A stretch of DNA of 64,000 nucleotides from Candidatus Phyllobacterium onerii (GCF_028331445.1 NZ_JAQMHX010000008.1:230156-294155); one strand, 5' to 3'; shown: positions 35,556-45,869, numbered from the stretch's first letter. Notes: generated from the sequence alone by a model not told the origin. Made by a program: numbers and translations.

Positions 35556-36977
35556 TCAGTTTGCCAACATGTCTTGAAGGCGCAGAAGGGCAATCTTCTC
35601 CACCTCCCGGCACGCTGTGTTGAATTCTGTCTGGCGATCATTGGCGATCCGCGTTTTAAAGGCGGAAAGGATTTCGTCCTTGCTTCGGCCCTTCACGGCG
35701 ATGATGAACGGGAATCCGAAGGTTTCGACATATCGCGTGTTGAGCGCGGTGAACTGTTCCCGCTCGTTGCCGGTCAGCGCGTCGAGGCCAGCCGAAGCCT
35801 GTTCCAAGGTTGAGCTTTCCGTCAGGCGCTTGGCTTGCGCCAGTTTTCCGGCGAGATCCGGGTGGGCATTCAAGACGCCGAGGCGTTCGTTGTCCGACGA
35901 GGTGCGAAATGCCGTGCAAAGCGTTGCGTGCAGGCCAGTGACGTTGTCGTGGGATGGTCCGAGCTCGGCCGTGTATGCCCGTTTTGCAATCCAGTCTGAG
36001 TGTTCGAACACCCCGCCAAAGCAATAGACGAATGCGTCCTCGGACATTGTCGATGGCTGCACTCGCTGCGGTTTATAGGGGTGGTTCGTGGCCCAGTGCT
36101 GCGCGATGTCAATGCGACGAGCGAGCCAGATCTTCTCGTGGCTTTGAACGTAGTCGATGAAACGGGCAAGGGCTGCAATGCGTCCCGGCCTGCCGACGAG
36201 ACGACAATGGAGACCGATGTTCATCATCTTTGGCGAACCGGCTTCACCTTCCGTATAGAGCGTATCGAAACTGTCCTTCAGATAGGAAAAGAACTGATCA
36301 CCAGCATTGAACCCTTGCGGTGTCGCAAACCGCATGTCGTTGGTGTCCAGCGTGTAGGGAACAACGAGCTGCTGTCTGCCGCCGAATTCGTGCCAATAGG
36401 GCAGGTCGTCAGCATAGGAATCGGAAACATAGTCGAATCCACCTTCTTCGGTCACCAGATCGACTGTGTTCGCCGAGCATCGACCCGTGTACCAGCCGCG
36501 GGGACGTTGGCCGGTAACGGCAGTGTGGATGCGGATCGCCTCGAGCATGTGTTCACGTTCGGCGTCAGGACTGTAATCCTTGTAGTCGATCCATTTCAGG
36601 CCGTGCGACGCAATCTCCCAGTTTGCATCAAGCATGGCTTGAACTTGCGAAGGCGACCGCTGCAAGGCTGTCGCCACGCCGTAGACCGTGACGGGCACGT
36701 TCTTCGTTGTCAGCAAGCGATGCAGGCGCCAAAACCCGGCGCGCGCTCCATACTCGTAGATCGACTCCATGTTCCAGTGGCGCTGGTCAGGCCACGCTTG
36801 CGCCCCGACAATCTCTGACAGGAAAGCTTCAGAGGCGGCGTCGCCATGCAAAACGCAGTTCTCGCCACCTTCTTCGTAGTTGACGACGAATTGAACGGCG
36901 ATGCGCGCATTATCTGGCCAGTTGGCCGGCGGTGGATTTGCGCCGTAGCCATGCATGTCGCGGGGATATCTCGCCAA
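35556..36977 (-). CDS. puuE: Allantoinase (PuuE type) fused to OHCU decarboxylase
   Basis: One protein of 473 aa for two steps. Residues about 1-300 are a polysaccharide-deacetylase-like allantoinase (ARYPRDMHGYGANPP, RIAVQFVVNYEEGGE, GWYTGRCSANTVDLV), which opens allantoin to allantoate. Residues about 312-473 are the UraD domain (FVYCFGGVFEHSDWIAKRAY, NAHPDLAGKLA with the catalytic His, then LNTRYVETFGFPFIIAVKGRS) that decarboxylates OHCU to S-allantoin. The start is a TTG with GAGGAGGG 6 bases upstream and fits the family N-terminus; the first ATG would cut seven residues. Confidence 0.92.
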   Translation of the reverse strand: MARYPRDMHGYGANPPPANWPDNARIAVQFVVNYEEGGENCVLHGDAASEAFLSEIVGAQAWPDQRHWNMESIYEYGARAGFWRLHRLLTTKNVPVTVYGVATALQRSPSQVQAMLDANWEIASHGLKWIDYKDYSPDAEREHMLEAIRIHTAVTGQRPRGWYTGRCSANTVDLVTEEGGFDYVSDSYADDLPYWHEFGGRQQLVVPYTLDTNDMRFATPQGFNAGDQFFSYLKDSFDTLYTEGEAGSPKMMNIGLHCRLVGRPGRIAALARFIDYVQSHEKIWLARRIDIAQHWATNHPYKPQRVQPSTMSEDAFVYCFGGVFEHSDWIAKRAYTAELGPSHDNVTGLHATLCTAFRTSSDNERLGVLNAHPDLAGKLAQAKRLTESSTLEQASAGLDALTGNEREQFTALNTRYVETFGFPFIIAVKGRSKDEILSAFKTRIANDRQTEFNTACREVEKIALLRLQDMLAN

Positions 36978-37148
36978 CGTCGTCCCTCCTCAAATCGCTA
37001 TTCCACTCTGAATACTCAATTAATGCGCGAGGCATTCCCCCAGAAAATTTTGAAAGTCCTGCAATCAGGCGCCGCCTACCCGGAACCGATGCCAAGGGGC
37101 AAATTGAGTGATGGAAATTGAAGTACTCCGCGGGAGGGAGGAATACAC

Positions 37149-37520
37149 ATGAGCCTTCACGATGAAGTTGCCGGTCGCCTGACGACCCATGTGCTCGATA
37201 CAGCCAGCGGCAAGCCCGCCGCCAGCTTGCGGATCGATCTCTTTCGCGTCGATGGTGACCGCCTTCAGCCTTTGCACAGCACACGCACCAATGAAGATGG
37301 ACGCTGCAACAAACCGTTATTGACTGGCGCTGACATGCGCTCAGGTGCTTATGAGCTTCGGTTCCATGTAGGCGAATACTTCGGCGGCCAGCCTGCGAAT
37401 GGCCAGACGCCATTTCTCGACGTAGTCCCGATCCGCTTTGGGGTCGATGATGAGAATGTTCATTATCACGTGCCACTGCTTGTCGCTCCTTTCGGCTATT
37501 CAACCTATCGGGGGAGCTGA
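37149..37520 (+). CDS. uraH: 5-hydroxyisourate hydrolase
   Basis: Converts 5-hydroxyisourate, the product of urate oxidation, to OHCU. The 123-aa transthyretin-like protein has [14 protein letters not shown] at the start (catalytic His), RTNEDGRCN in the middle and the diagnostic C-terminal YRGS. Transcribed divergently from puuE-uraD, with a strong ribosome site, and 6 bases upstream of xdhA. Confidence 0.96.
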   Translation: MSLHDEVAGRLTTHVLDTASGKPAASLRIDLFRVDGDRLQPLHSTRTNEDGRCNKPLLTGADMRSGAYELRFHVGEYFGGQPANGQTPFLDVVPIRFGVDDENVHYHVPLLVAPFGYSTYRGS

Positions 37521-37526
37521 TTCCAC

Positions 37527-39005
37527 ATGGAACTTCAAATCCGCAATAGCATCCGGTTTCTGCTCAACGACAAGGTTGTCGAACGCACCGATGTTTCTCC
37601 GACCGAAACTCTCCTCGATTTTCTCCGGCTTGACCGCAAACTGCGTGGCACCAAGGAGGGATGTGCGGAGGGCGATTGCGGCGCTTGCACAGTCCTTGTG
37701 GGACGCCTGTTCAACGGTCAGCTCAAATATGAATCGGTCAACGCCTGCATCCGTTTCGTTGGCTCGCTGGATGGTTGCCATGTCGTGACGGTCGAGGCAC
37801 TCGCTGGATCGGACGGAACGTTGCATCCGGTGCAGCAGGCGATGGTTGATACTCATGCCTCGCAGTGCGGTTTCTGCACACCCGGCTTCGTCATGTCGCT
37901 CTACGGTCTTTGGATGCAAAATCCGAAGCCGAATATCCAGGAAATCGAAAAGGCTCTGCAGGGTAATCTCTGCCGCTGCACTGGCTATGCCGCAATCATC
38001 CGGGCCGCGGAAGGCGTTACCGACATTGGCGATCTGAACAGGGATCCACTTGTCACTGAGCGTGCACGCGTTACCGAACAACTGCTTGCGTTGAAAGATG
38101 GCAAGCGTGTCGTCCTCGGTGAGGGCAAGCAACAGCTTGTTCTTCCCGCCAATGTCGACGATTTCGCGGACGTGCTGGAGCGCAATCCTGGCGCTACGAT
38201 TGTTGCGGGCTCGACGGATGTCGGTCTCTGGGTGACGAAATTCATGCGCGAGATCGGACCGGTTGTTTTCCTGTCGCATCTCGACGAGTTGCGGCTGATA
38301 ACTGAGGGCGATGACGGTCTGACGCTTGGCGCTGGTGTCAGCTATACGGAGGCCTATCCGGTCATCATCCGCCATTTCCCGCAGTTGACAGAGCTCTGGA
38401 ATCGCATTGGCGGTGAGCAGGTTCGCAACATGGGGACCGTCGGTGGCAACGTCGCCAACGGCTCGCCAATCGGTGACACGCCCCCAGCTCTGATCGGTCT
38501 TGGTGCGACCGTTCTGTTGCGCAAAGGCAAAACCCGGCGATCCGTGCGGATTGAGAATTACTTCATCGAATACGGGAAACAGGATCGTGCACCCGGCGAG
38601 TTCGTGGAAGCGATCCATATCCCGTATCTCGACACCCGCGATCTTTACGGCGTCTACAAGATTTCGAAGCGGCTGGACGAAGACATTTCGTCGGTCTGTG
38701 GCGCATTCCGGATTTCTCTCGATGAACGGGGCCGGGTGGAAAACGCAATCATCGCATTTGGCGGAATGGCCGGAACTCCCAAGCGTGCAAGCGCGGTCGA
38801 GGCATCGTTGACCGGCGCCGTTTGGGATGAGGGCGCTATTGAAAAGGCAGCAGCAGTTTTCGCCACTGATTTCACGCCGCTGACCGATTGGCGCGCTTCT
38901 GCTGACTATCGCCTCTTGGTCGCAAAGAACCTGTTGCGGCGTTTCTACCTTGAGACAGGCGGCGAGCATGTCCGGTTGAACCGCTACGAAGCGGCATTTG
39001 GGTGA
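37527..39005 (+). CDS. xdhA: Xanthine dehydrogenase small subunit (FeS/FAD)
   Basis: Carries electrons from the molybdenum site to NAD. In the 492-aa subunit, residues about 1-90 hold the plant-type [2Fe-2S] site (GTKEGCAEGDCGACTVLVG, VNACIRF), residues about 90-170 the second one (SQCGFCTPGFVMSLY, QGNLCRCTGYAAI), residues about 200-370 the FAD domain (TIVAGSTDVGLWV, NMGTVGGNVANGSPIGDTPP) and then the FAD C-domain. Hypoxanthine and xanthine are oxidised to urate. Eleven bases separate its stop from the xdhB ATG. Confidence 0.95.
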   Translation: MELQIRNSIRFLLNDKVVERTDVSPTETLLDFLRLDRKLRGTKEGCAEGDCGACTVLVGRLFNGQLKYESVNACIRFVGSLDGCHVVTVEALAGSDGTLHPVQQAMVDTHASQCGFCTPGFVMSLYGLWMQNPKPNIQEIEKALQGNLCRCTGYAAIIRAAEGVTDIGDLNRDPLVTERARVTEQLLALKDGKRVVLGEGKQQLVLPANVDDFADVLERNPGATIVAGSTDVGLWVTKFMREIGPVVFLSHLDELRLITEGDDGLTLGAGVSYTEAYPVIIRHFPQLTELWNRIGGEQVRNMGTVGGNVANGSPIGDTPPALIGLGATVLLRKGKTRRSVRIENYFIEYGKQDRAPGEFVEAIHIPYLDTRDLYGVYKISKRLDEDISSVCGAFRISLDERGRVENAIIAFGGMAGTPKRASAVEASLTGAVWDEGAIEKAAAVFATDFTPLTDWRASADYRLLVAKNLLRRFYLETGGEHVRLNRYEAAFG

Positions 39006-39015
39006 GGAGCGTGTG

Positions 39016-41352
39016 ATGAATTCAATTCAGCCGATTACCCGTATCCGCGGCGGCGTTCATGAAAAACAACCGCACGAGTCGGGCCACAAGCATGTCTCCG
39101 GTACGGCGGAGTACATCGATGACATGCCAGAGCCGTCCGATACGCTGTATGCATATCTCGGTCTGTCGCAGCGTGCGCATGCGGAAATCCTGTCCATTGA
39201 TTTTGAGGCAGTGAAGTCGTGCGCCGGTGTAATCGGCGTGCTCACGGTTGACGATATCCCGGGCCACAACGACGTTAGCCCGGCGGGCAAACATGACGAT
39301 CCCGTCTTCGCTATCGGCAAGGTCGAATTCCACGGCCAGCCCATATTCGCGGTGATTGCAGAAACGCGGCAAATTGCGCGTCAGGCAGCATCGAAGGTCA
39401 AAATCGAGTATCGCGATCTTGACCACGTCGTCGATGTACTGGAAGCGGAAAAGGCCAACTATCCGCTGGTGATCGATCCTCTGAAGCTGGAACGCGGCGA
39501 TATAGCCGCTGGACTTGCTGGCGCGAAGAACCGTTTGAGCGGCGAGATGCGCATTGGCGGACAGGATCATTTCTATTTGGAGGGTCACATTGCCTTTGCC
39601 ATTCCTGGCGAGGATGACGAGGTGACGGTTTTTTCCTCAACGCAGCACCCGAGCGAAACGCAGCATATGGTTGGCCATGTTCTCGGAGTTCCCTCAAATG
39701 CGGTGACAGTGAACGTGAGACGCATGGGTGGCGGCTTCGGCGGCAAGGAAACACAGGCCAATCTCTTTGCGGCGGTCGCGGCGATTGCAGCCAAGAAATA
39801 CCGGAGGGCGGTAAAGATCCGGCCGGATCGCGACGACGACATGGTTGCGACAGGCAAGCGTCACGATTTCCATGTGGCCTATGAACTGGGCTTCGATGAC
39901 GAGGGACGCATTGCAGCGGTAGATGCCACGTTTTCGGCGCGCTGCGGGTTCTCGGCGGATTTATCCGGCCCTGTCACGGACCGTGCTCTCTTCCATGCCG
40001 ACAATTGCTACTTCTACCCCAATGTCCGGCTACGATCGCGGCCGCTAAAAACCAACACCGTTTCCAACACGGCCTTTCGCGGTTTCGGCGGTCCGCAGGG
40101 CATGGTTGGCGGCGAGCGCATGATCGAAGAGATCGCCTATGCGCTTGGCAAGGATCCGCTGGAAATTCGCAAGGCCAATTTTTATGGCGGCGAGGGTCGC
40201 AATCTTACGCCGTATCATCAGACAGTCGAAGATAACATTATCCCGCAGATCATTGCGGAGCTTGAAGATTCGTCTGAATACGCGGCGCGGCGCGAGGCGA
40301 TTATCAACTTCAATCGCCACAGTCGGATCATCAAGCGGGGTATAGCGCTGACACCGGTGAAGTTCGGCATCTCCTTCACCAAAACGGAATATAATCAGGC
40401 TGGCGCGCTGGTTCACGTTTACACCGATGGTTCGATCCACCTCAATCATGGTGGTACCGAGATGGGACAGGGGCTGAACACCAAGGTGGCGCAGGTTGTG
40501 GCCGACGAATTCCAGGTCGATCTCGACCGCATCAGAATAACAGCAACAACAACCGCAAAGGTTCCAAATACCTCTGCGACCGCTGCCTCTTCGGGTTCGG
40601 ATCTCAATGGCATGGCCGCAGCCAATGCGGCTCAGCAGATCAAGGCGCGCCTCGTCCAGTTTGCCGTGGAGCATTATGGTGTTGCCAAGGAGCAGATCTT
40701 TTTCGAACCAAATATGGTCAGAGTAGCTGACAGGCTCATTCCATTTCCCGAATTCATCAAATCCGCCTACGGCGCTCGCGTACAGCTTTCGGCAGCGGGC
40801 TTTTACAAGACGCCAAAAATCCACTGGAGCCGGGCGGAGGGCAGGGGCCGTCCGTTCTACTACTTCGCCTATGGCGCTTCGGTATCCGAGGTGAGCATCG
40901 ACACGCTGACCGGCGAATATCAAGTCGATCGTACCGATGTCTTGCACGATGTCGGTAAGTCGTTGAACCCGGCACTTGATGTTGGCCAAGTCGAAGGTGC
41001 CTTCGTGCAGGGCATGGGGTGGCTGACGACGGAAGAGTTGTGGTGGGACGCCAAGGGGCGGCTGCGTACGCACGCACCGTCCACGTACAAGATACCGCTG
41101 GCATCGGATCGCCCACGCACGTTCAATGTCAATCTCGTGAGCTGGTCGGTCAACCGCGAGGAAACGATCCGCCGCTCCAAGGCAGTGGGCGAACCGCCCT
41201 TCATGCTGGCGATCTCCGTGCTGGAGGCGATTTCAATGGCAGTTGCCAGTGTAGCGGACTATCGAATTTCACCGCGCCTCGATGCCCCGGCCACACCAGA
41301 GCGTGTATTGTTGGCGGTAGAACGTTTGCGGTCGGCGGGCAAGGAACGGTGA
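39016..41352 (+). CDS. xdhB: Xanthine dehydrogenase large subunit (molybdopterin)
   Basis: A 778-aa molybdopterin subunit holding the active site. Features in order: the start HVSGTAEYIDDMPEP, VNVRRMGGGFGGKETQ (molybdopterin-binding glycines and Gln), TAFRGFGGPQGM, HLNHGGTEMGQGLNTKVAQV, ATAASSGSDLNGMAA, and GEPPFMLAISVLEAI near the C-terminus containing the catalytic Glu region. ATG at 39016 with GGAG just before it is preferred to a TTG six codons upstream. Confidence 0.95.
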   Translation: MNSIQPITRIRGGVHEKQPHESGHKHVSGTAEYIDDMPEPSDTLYAYLGLSQRAHAEILSIDFEAVKSCAGVIGVLTVDDIPGHNDVSPAGKHDDPVFAIGKVEFHGQPIFAVIAETRQIARQAASKVKIEYRDLDHVVDVLEAEKANYPLVIDPLKLERGDIAAGLAGAKNRLSGEMRIGGQDHFYLEGHIAFAIPGEDDEVTVFSSTQHPSETQHMVGHVLGVPSNAVTVNVRRMGGGFGGKETQANLFAAVAAIAAKKYRRAVKIRPDRDDDMVATGKRHDFHVAYELGFDDEGRIAAVDATFSARCGFSADLSGPVTDRALFHADNCYFYPNVRLRSRPLKTNTVSNTAFRGFGGPQGMVGGERMIEEIAYALGKDPLEIRKANFYGGEGRNLTPYHQTVEDNIIPQIIAELEDSSEYAARREAIINFNRHSRIIKRGIALTPVKFGISFTKTEYNQAGALVHVYTDGSIHLNHGGTEMGQGLNTKVAQVVADEFQVDLDRIRITATTTAKVPNTSATAASSGSDLNGMAAANAAQQIKARLVQFAVEHYGVAKEQIFFEPNMVRVADRLIPFPEFIKSAYGARVQLSAAGFYKTPKIHWSRAEGRGRPFYYFAYGASVSEVSIDTLTGEYQVDRTDVLHDVGKSLNPALDVGQVEGAFVQGMGWLTTEELWWDAKGRLRTHAPSTYKIPLASDRPRTFNVNLVSWSVNREETIRRSKAVGEPPFMLAISVLEAISMAVASVADYRISPRLDAPATPERVLLAVERLRSAGKER

Positions 41353-41358
41353 AATCCC

Positions 41359-42216
41359 ATGCCGACGAACCGCGACGATATCCGGGACTTTCTGAATCGA
41401 CGCAAGCAAGCCGTTCTCGTTGAGGTGGAAGCCGCAGACGGCTCCACTCCGCGCGAAGCCGGAGCCTGGATGCTGGTGGCAGCGGATTGCATTTTTGGCA
41501 CCATAGGCGGTGGGCAGCTCGAATTCATGGCAATTGATCACGCGCGCAGGGCGCTCGAAAACGGCGCCCAAATGGATGAAATGACGATCCCACTCGGACC
41601 GGAGATTGGCCAATGCTGCGGTGGCCGTGTCTCACTGGGCTTCAAACAGGTTGATCGAGCTGTGGCCATGACATTGACCGAGAAGGTTGACCTTGAGATC
41701 GCCCAGCGGCCGCATGTTTATGTTTTTGGTGCCGGTCATGTCGGTGATGCACTGGCCATGGCGCTTTCACTGGTCCCGCTGCGAACGATATTGGTCGACA
41801 CACGCGAAGAGGAACTTTCCGCCACGCAGGTCCCCGGCATCGAAACCTGCCTGACGGCTATGCCTGAAGCGGTCGTTCGTGATGCGCCAGCGGGAAGTGC
41901 ATTCGTGGTCCTCACCCACGACCATGCACTGGATTTCTTGATTACGGCCGAAGCACTTGCCAGGAACGATGCGTCCTACGTCGGAATGATCGGGTCGAGG
42001 ACGAAACGCGCAACATTTCGCAACTGGTTGACACGTGAGGTGGGTCGTCCGGAGTTTTTCGACAGGCTGGTTTGTCCGGTCGGCGGGACTGCCGTGAAGG
42101 ACAAGCGTCCTACTGTCATTGCCGCTCTAGCGGCGGCTGAAATCATGGTTTCGGCGTTGAACTATCGCCTTACGCCAAATGTTGCACCCAAAGAACGTAG
42201 GCGCGTTCCAGCCTGA
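41359..42216 (+). CDS. xdhC: Xanthine dehydrogenase accessory protein
   Basis: Binds and delivers sulfurated molybdenum cofactor to XdhB. The 285-aa protein has the XdhC start EVEAADGSTPREAGAWMLV, the Cys motif QCCGGRVSLGF, a Rossmann loop VYVFGAGHVGDALA and the late PVGGTAVKDKRPTVIAALAAAEIM. Ends 10 bases before the end of the convergent LysR gene, with no space for a long terminator. Confidence 0.94.
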   Translation: MPTNRDDIRDFLNRRKQAVLVEVEAADGSTPREAGAWMLVAADCIFGTIGGGQLEFMAIDHARRALENGAQMDEMTIPLGPEIGQCCGGRVSLGFKQVDRAVAMTLTEKVDLEIAQRPHVYVFGAGHVGDALAMALSLVPLRTILVDTREEELSATQVPGIETCLTAMPEAVVRDAPAGSAFVVLTHDHALDFLITAEALARNDASYVGMIGSRTKRATFRNWLTREVGRPEFFDRLVCPVGGTAVKDKRPTVIAALAAAEIMVSALNYRLTPNVAPKERRRVPA

Positions 42217-42225
42217 GGTGAGCTC

Positions 42226-43140
42226 TTATTCCAACATTGCATTGACCAGGCGCTGACAGCGCTCGGTCATGAAGTCGATCATCAGCCGGACCTTCGGATC
42301 CTGGAAACGCTTGTGCGGGTAGATTGCTGCGAGCTGAATACTGGCCGGAGGCGTGTCTTCGAGGATCGCTTTCAGCGTTCCGTCATTCAAATGGCTTTTC
42401 ACTTCAAACAACGGTTTGTTGATGATGCCGCGACCCTCAAGCGCCCATTGTGTCAGTACATCGCCATCATCGGAGTCATAAGGACCGCTGACTTCCAGCT
42501 TGCGAGTACCTTCGGGCATCTGCAGCGTCCAGAAATATTCTTTGGAGCCCGGATAGCGTAGCAGCAGACAATCATGATGTTCGGCTATCAGATCATCAGG
42601 CGTTAAGGGTATACCGCGCCTTTCCAGATAATCGGGCGACGCGCAGATTACCCTTTCGCAATTCATGATGCCGCGCATGCGCAAATTGGAGTCTTCGAGG
42701 ATGCCGAGCTTGAAGGCAACATCGACACCCTCGCTCATGATATCGACGTTGTGATCTGACAATCGCAGCCGCACCTCGATATCCGGGTACTTGTCGTGGA
42801 ACTCCGGAATGCCGGATGCGATCAGGCGCCGGCCAATGCCAAGCGGTGCAGTGATGCGAATTGCACCTTTGGGCTTTTTCGAGAGATCGGCAATCGCCGC
42901 TTCGGCCTCATTGATTGCCTCGATGATCTTGACCGCGCCCTCGTAGAATACGCGGCCGTGTTCGGTCGGCGTCAGTTTGCGCGTCGTGCGATTGAAAAGA
43001 CGGACACCAAGATGACGCTCGAGTTCCTTGATCCTATTACTGGCGACAGCCGGAGAAGCGCGCTGGTCGCGTCCGGCGGCAGAAAGGTTTCCAAGTTCGA
43101 CGACGCGAACAAAAACACGAAGGTTATCAAGGTACGACAT
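42226..43140 (-). CDS. LysR-family regulator of purine catabolism
   Basis: A 304-aa LysR regulator. Helix-turn-helix: VRVVELGNLSAAGRDQRASPAVASNRIKELERHLGVRLFNRTTRKLTPTEHG (residues 10-60). The effector domain follows from about 90. Divergent from puuD-guaD with about 135 bases between; LysR proteins usually act on the divergent promoter, so regulation of urate oxidase/guanine deaminase (and perhaps the xdh operon) is inferred. Effector unknown. Confidence 0.88.
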   Translation of the reverse strand: MSYLDNLRVFVRVVELGNLSAAGRDQRASPAVASNRIKELERHLGVRLFNRTTRKLTPTEHGRVFYEGAVKIIEAINEAEAAIADLSKKPKGAIRITAPLGIGRRLIASGIPEFHDKYPDIEVRLRLSDHNVDIMSEGVDVAFKLGILEDSNLRMRGIMNCERVICASPDYLERRGIPLTPDDLIAEHHDCLLLRYPGSKEYFWTLQMPEGTRKLEVSGPYDSDDGDVLTQWALEGRGIINKPLFEVKSHLNDGTLKAILEDTPPASIQLAAIYPHKRFQDPKVRLMIDFMTERCQRLVNAMLE

Positions 43141-43275
43141 TATTTTCGCCCGAAGCCTTACACTGTCTGATGATCTAGCATTTTAAAGATTTTTTTGAAA
43201 GAGATGGGTCCATTACTGTGTTTCACATGAGCATAGGCTTTGGCACATACTCTGCACAATAAATGGGAGAGCCGC

Positions 43276-44517
43276 ATGTACGAATACGCTATTGCCTGGG
43301 ACTGGATGAACTTCGCCGTTCGCTGGTTGCATGTGATCACCGGCATTGCCTGGATCGGCTCGTCCTTCTATTTCGTGGCGCTCGACCTTGGCTTGCGCCA
43401 GCGTCCGGACCTTCCGGCCGGTGCCCATGGCGAGGAGTGGCAAGTCCACGGCGGTGGTTTTTATCACATCCAGAAATATTTGGTGGCGCCCGAGCAGATG
43501 CCGGAACATTTGACATGGTTCAAATGGGAATCCTACGCGACGTGGCTTTCTGGCTTTGCCATGCTTTGCATCGTCTATTATGCGGGCGCCGATCTCTACC
43601 TGATCGATCCTCATGTATTGGATGTGTCCCGTCCAGTCGCAATTGCGATCTCACTCGCGTCGATCTTCGGCGGCTGGATCGTCTATGACACGATCTGCAA
43701 GTCGCCGCTCGGCAGGAACGATACGCAGCTGATGTTGCTACTGTATTTCGTGCTGGTCGGCATGGCCTGGGGCTATACGCAGCTGTTTACCGGGCGTGCG
43801 GCGTTTCTTCATCTCGGCGCGTTTACGGCGACGATCATGTCCGCCAACGTGTTCATGATCATCATCCCGAACCAGAAGAAGGTCGTTGCAGACCTCATCG
43901 CAGGAAAAGTTCCGGATCCCGCGCTGGGCAAGCAGGCCAAGCAGCGCTCGACCCATAACAATTACCTGACCTTGCCAGTGCTGTTCCTGATGTTGTCGAA
44001 TCACTATCCACTGGCATTCGGCACGAAGTACAACTGGATCATTGCCTCGCTGGTGTTCCTGATGGGCGTCACGATCCGCCATTGGTTCAACACTCGGCAC
44101 GCGCGCAAGGGGGAACCGACGTGGACGTGGCTGGTTACCGCGATCCTCTTCGTCATCATCATGTGGCTGTCGACCGTGCCGAAGGTCCTGTCCGGCGAAG
44201 GCGCCGAAGAGAAAGTATCGGCAGTCCAGCAGCCATTTATCTCCGCGGAAGCCTTCCCCAAGGTGAAGGACACCATTCTCGGACGGTGCTCGATGTGCCA
44301 CGCCAAGGAACCCGGCTGGGAGGGCATCATTGTGCCGCCTAAGGGTGTCGTGCTTGAAACCGACAGCGAGATCGCGGCGCATGCCCGTGAGATTTATCTG
44401 CAGGCTGGACGCTCGCACGCAATGCCTCCGGCCAATGTCAGCGGCATTACCGACGAAGAACGCCGCCTGCTCGCCAGCTGGTATGAGACCACAGTTCAGG
44501 GAGGAACAGTTCAATGA
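43276..44517 (+). CDS. puuD: Membrane-bound urate oxidase (urate hydroxylase) with cytochrome c domain
   Basis: Oxidises urate to 5-hydroxyisourate, passing electrons to the respiratory chain instead of O2. The 413-aa protein has about eight or nine membrane helices (RWLHVITGIAWIGSSFYFVALD, WLSGFAMLCIVYYAGADLYLID and others) with conserved His, then a C-terminal cytochrome c domain with heme motif CSMCH (about 341) and axial-Met region HAMPPANV (about 383). Start at ATG 43276 with GGGAGAG upstream. Stop overlaps guaD as ATGA. Confidence 0.95.
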   Translation: MYEYAIAWDWMNFAVRWLHVITGIAWIGSSFYFVALDLGLRQRPDLPAGAHGEEWQVHGGGFYHIQKYLVAPEQMPEHLTWFKWESYATWLSGFAMLCIVYYAGADLYLIDPHVLDVSRPVAIAISLASIFGGWIVYDTICKSPLGRNDTQLMLLLYFVLVGMAWGYTQLFTGRAAFLHLGAFTATIMSANVFMIIIPNQKKVVADLIAGKVPDPALGKQAKQRSTHNNYLTLPVLFLMLSNHYPLAFGTKYNWIIASLVFLMGVTIRHWFNTRHARKGEPTWTWLVTAILFVIIMWLSTVPKVLSGEGAEEKVSAVQQPFISAEAFPKVKDTILGRCSMCHAKEPGWEGIIVPPKGVVLETDSEIAAHAREIYLQAGRSHAMPPANVSGITDEERRLLASWYETTVQGGTVQ

Positions 44518-45869
44518 GCAGATTGCTTTTGCGCGGCCGCGTGCTGACTTTCGTCGACGAGCCGAAAAGCATCGACGATCAGTCAGCCTATAGCTATTTC
44601 GAGGATGGCGCGGTGCTGGTCGAGAACGGCAAGGTTGTCGAAGCTGGCGAATACGCAGCTTTGGCGTCGGTTGCGGGTCCGCAGGTGCAGATCGTCGACC
44701 ACCGTCCTCATTTGATCCTGCCTGGCTTCATCGACACTCATTTGCACTTTCCGCAGACGCAGGCGATCGCCTCCTACGGCGCACAGCTCATGGAGTGGTT
44801 GAATACGTATATATTCGTCGAAGAGCAGAAATTTTCGTCGACTGCGCATGCTGATTTCATCGCCGGCCGTTTCATGGACGAACTGCTGCGCAACGGCACG
44901 ACAACAGCCGCTGCCTATTGTTCGGTTCACCGGACAAGCGTCGATGCCTACTTTGCTGCCGCTGAGAAGCGCAACATGCTGATGATCGGCGGCAAGGTCA
45001 TGATGGATCGCAACGCGCCCGACGCGCTGCGCGATACGCCGCAATCCGGCTATGACGACACCAAGGCTCTTATCGCCAACTGGCATGGCCGCGGACGCGC
45101 GCATTACGCAATCAGTCCGCGCTTCGCCATCACCTCGACACCGGAGCAGATGGACATCAGCCGTGCTTTGGTGCGCGAACATCCAGAATGTTACGTTCAG
45201 ACGCATCTATCTGAAAATAAAGACGAAATTGCCTATGCAACTTCGCTCTATCCCTCGGCTAGGGACTATACCGACATCTATGCGAACTATGATCTGCTCG
45301 GGCCCAAAACCCTGCTTGGTCACTGCATCTTCCTTTCGGACCGGGAAATTTCGGCGCTGGCCGAGGCGCGGTCGGTTGCGGTTTTCTGCCCGACCTCCAA
45401 TCTGTTCCTCGGCAGTGGCTTGTTTGACCAAGGTCGGTTCAAAGAACTCGGTGCGCGTACTTCGGTCGCGACCGATGTCGGTGGCGGAACCAGCTTCTCC
45501 ATGCTCGAGACGATGAGCGAGGCCTACAAGGTCTTGCATGTGCAGGGCCAGCGCCTCTCACCATTCGCTTCCTACTACATGATGACGCTCGGCAATGCCC
45601 GTGCACTAGGTCTTGAGGATCGCATCGGTTCGCTGCGGGCGGGGGCAGATGCCGATATCACCATTCTCGACAGCCGTGCCAAACCGGCAATGGAATTGCG
45701 CATGAGGACGGCCACGACCTTGGCAGAGGAGCTTTTCATCCTCCAGACCATGGGCGATGATCGTTCTGTTTCAGAGGTTTACGTCGCCGGCAAGCCAATG
45801 AAGAGCGGGCTCGATAAAGCTGCTGCTTCTCATGGCGCTCGATCCTTGCCTGAATTGCAGCCGGCTTAA
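44514..45869 (+). CDS. guaD: Guanine deaminase
   Basis: Hydrolyses guanine to xanthine and ammonia. The 451-aa amidohydrolase shows PGFIDTHLHFPQTQAIASYG (metal His pair and Gln), YVQTHLSENKDEIAYA, LLGHCIFLSDREI and ATDVGGGTSFSML (catalytic Asp), in order. Translationally coupled to puuD, so guanine input and urate oxidation share a transcript. Confidence 0.95.
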   Translation: MSRLLLRGRVLTFVDEPKSIDDQSAYSYFEDGAVLVENGKVVEAGEYAALASVAGPQVQIVDHRPHLILPGFIDTHLHFPQTQAIASYGAQLMEWLNTYIFVEEQKFSSTAHADFIAGRFMDELLRNGTTTAAAYCSVHRTSVDAYFAAAEKRNMLMIGGKVMMDRNAPDALRDTPQSGYDDTKALIANWHGRGRAHYAISPRFAITSTPEQMDISRALVREHPECYVQTHLSENKDEIAYATSLYPSARDYTDIYANYDLLGPKTLLGHCIFLSDREISALAEARSVAVFCPTSNLFLGSGLFDQGRFKELGARTSVATDVGGGTSFSMLETMSEAYKVLHVQGQRLSPFASYYMMTLGNARALGLEDRIGSLRAGADADITILDSRAKPAMELRMRTATTLAEELFILQTMGDDRSVSEVYVAGKPMKSGLDKAAASHGARSLPELQPA

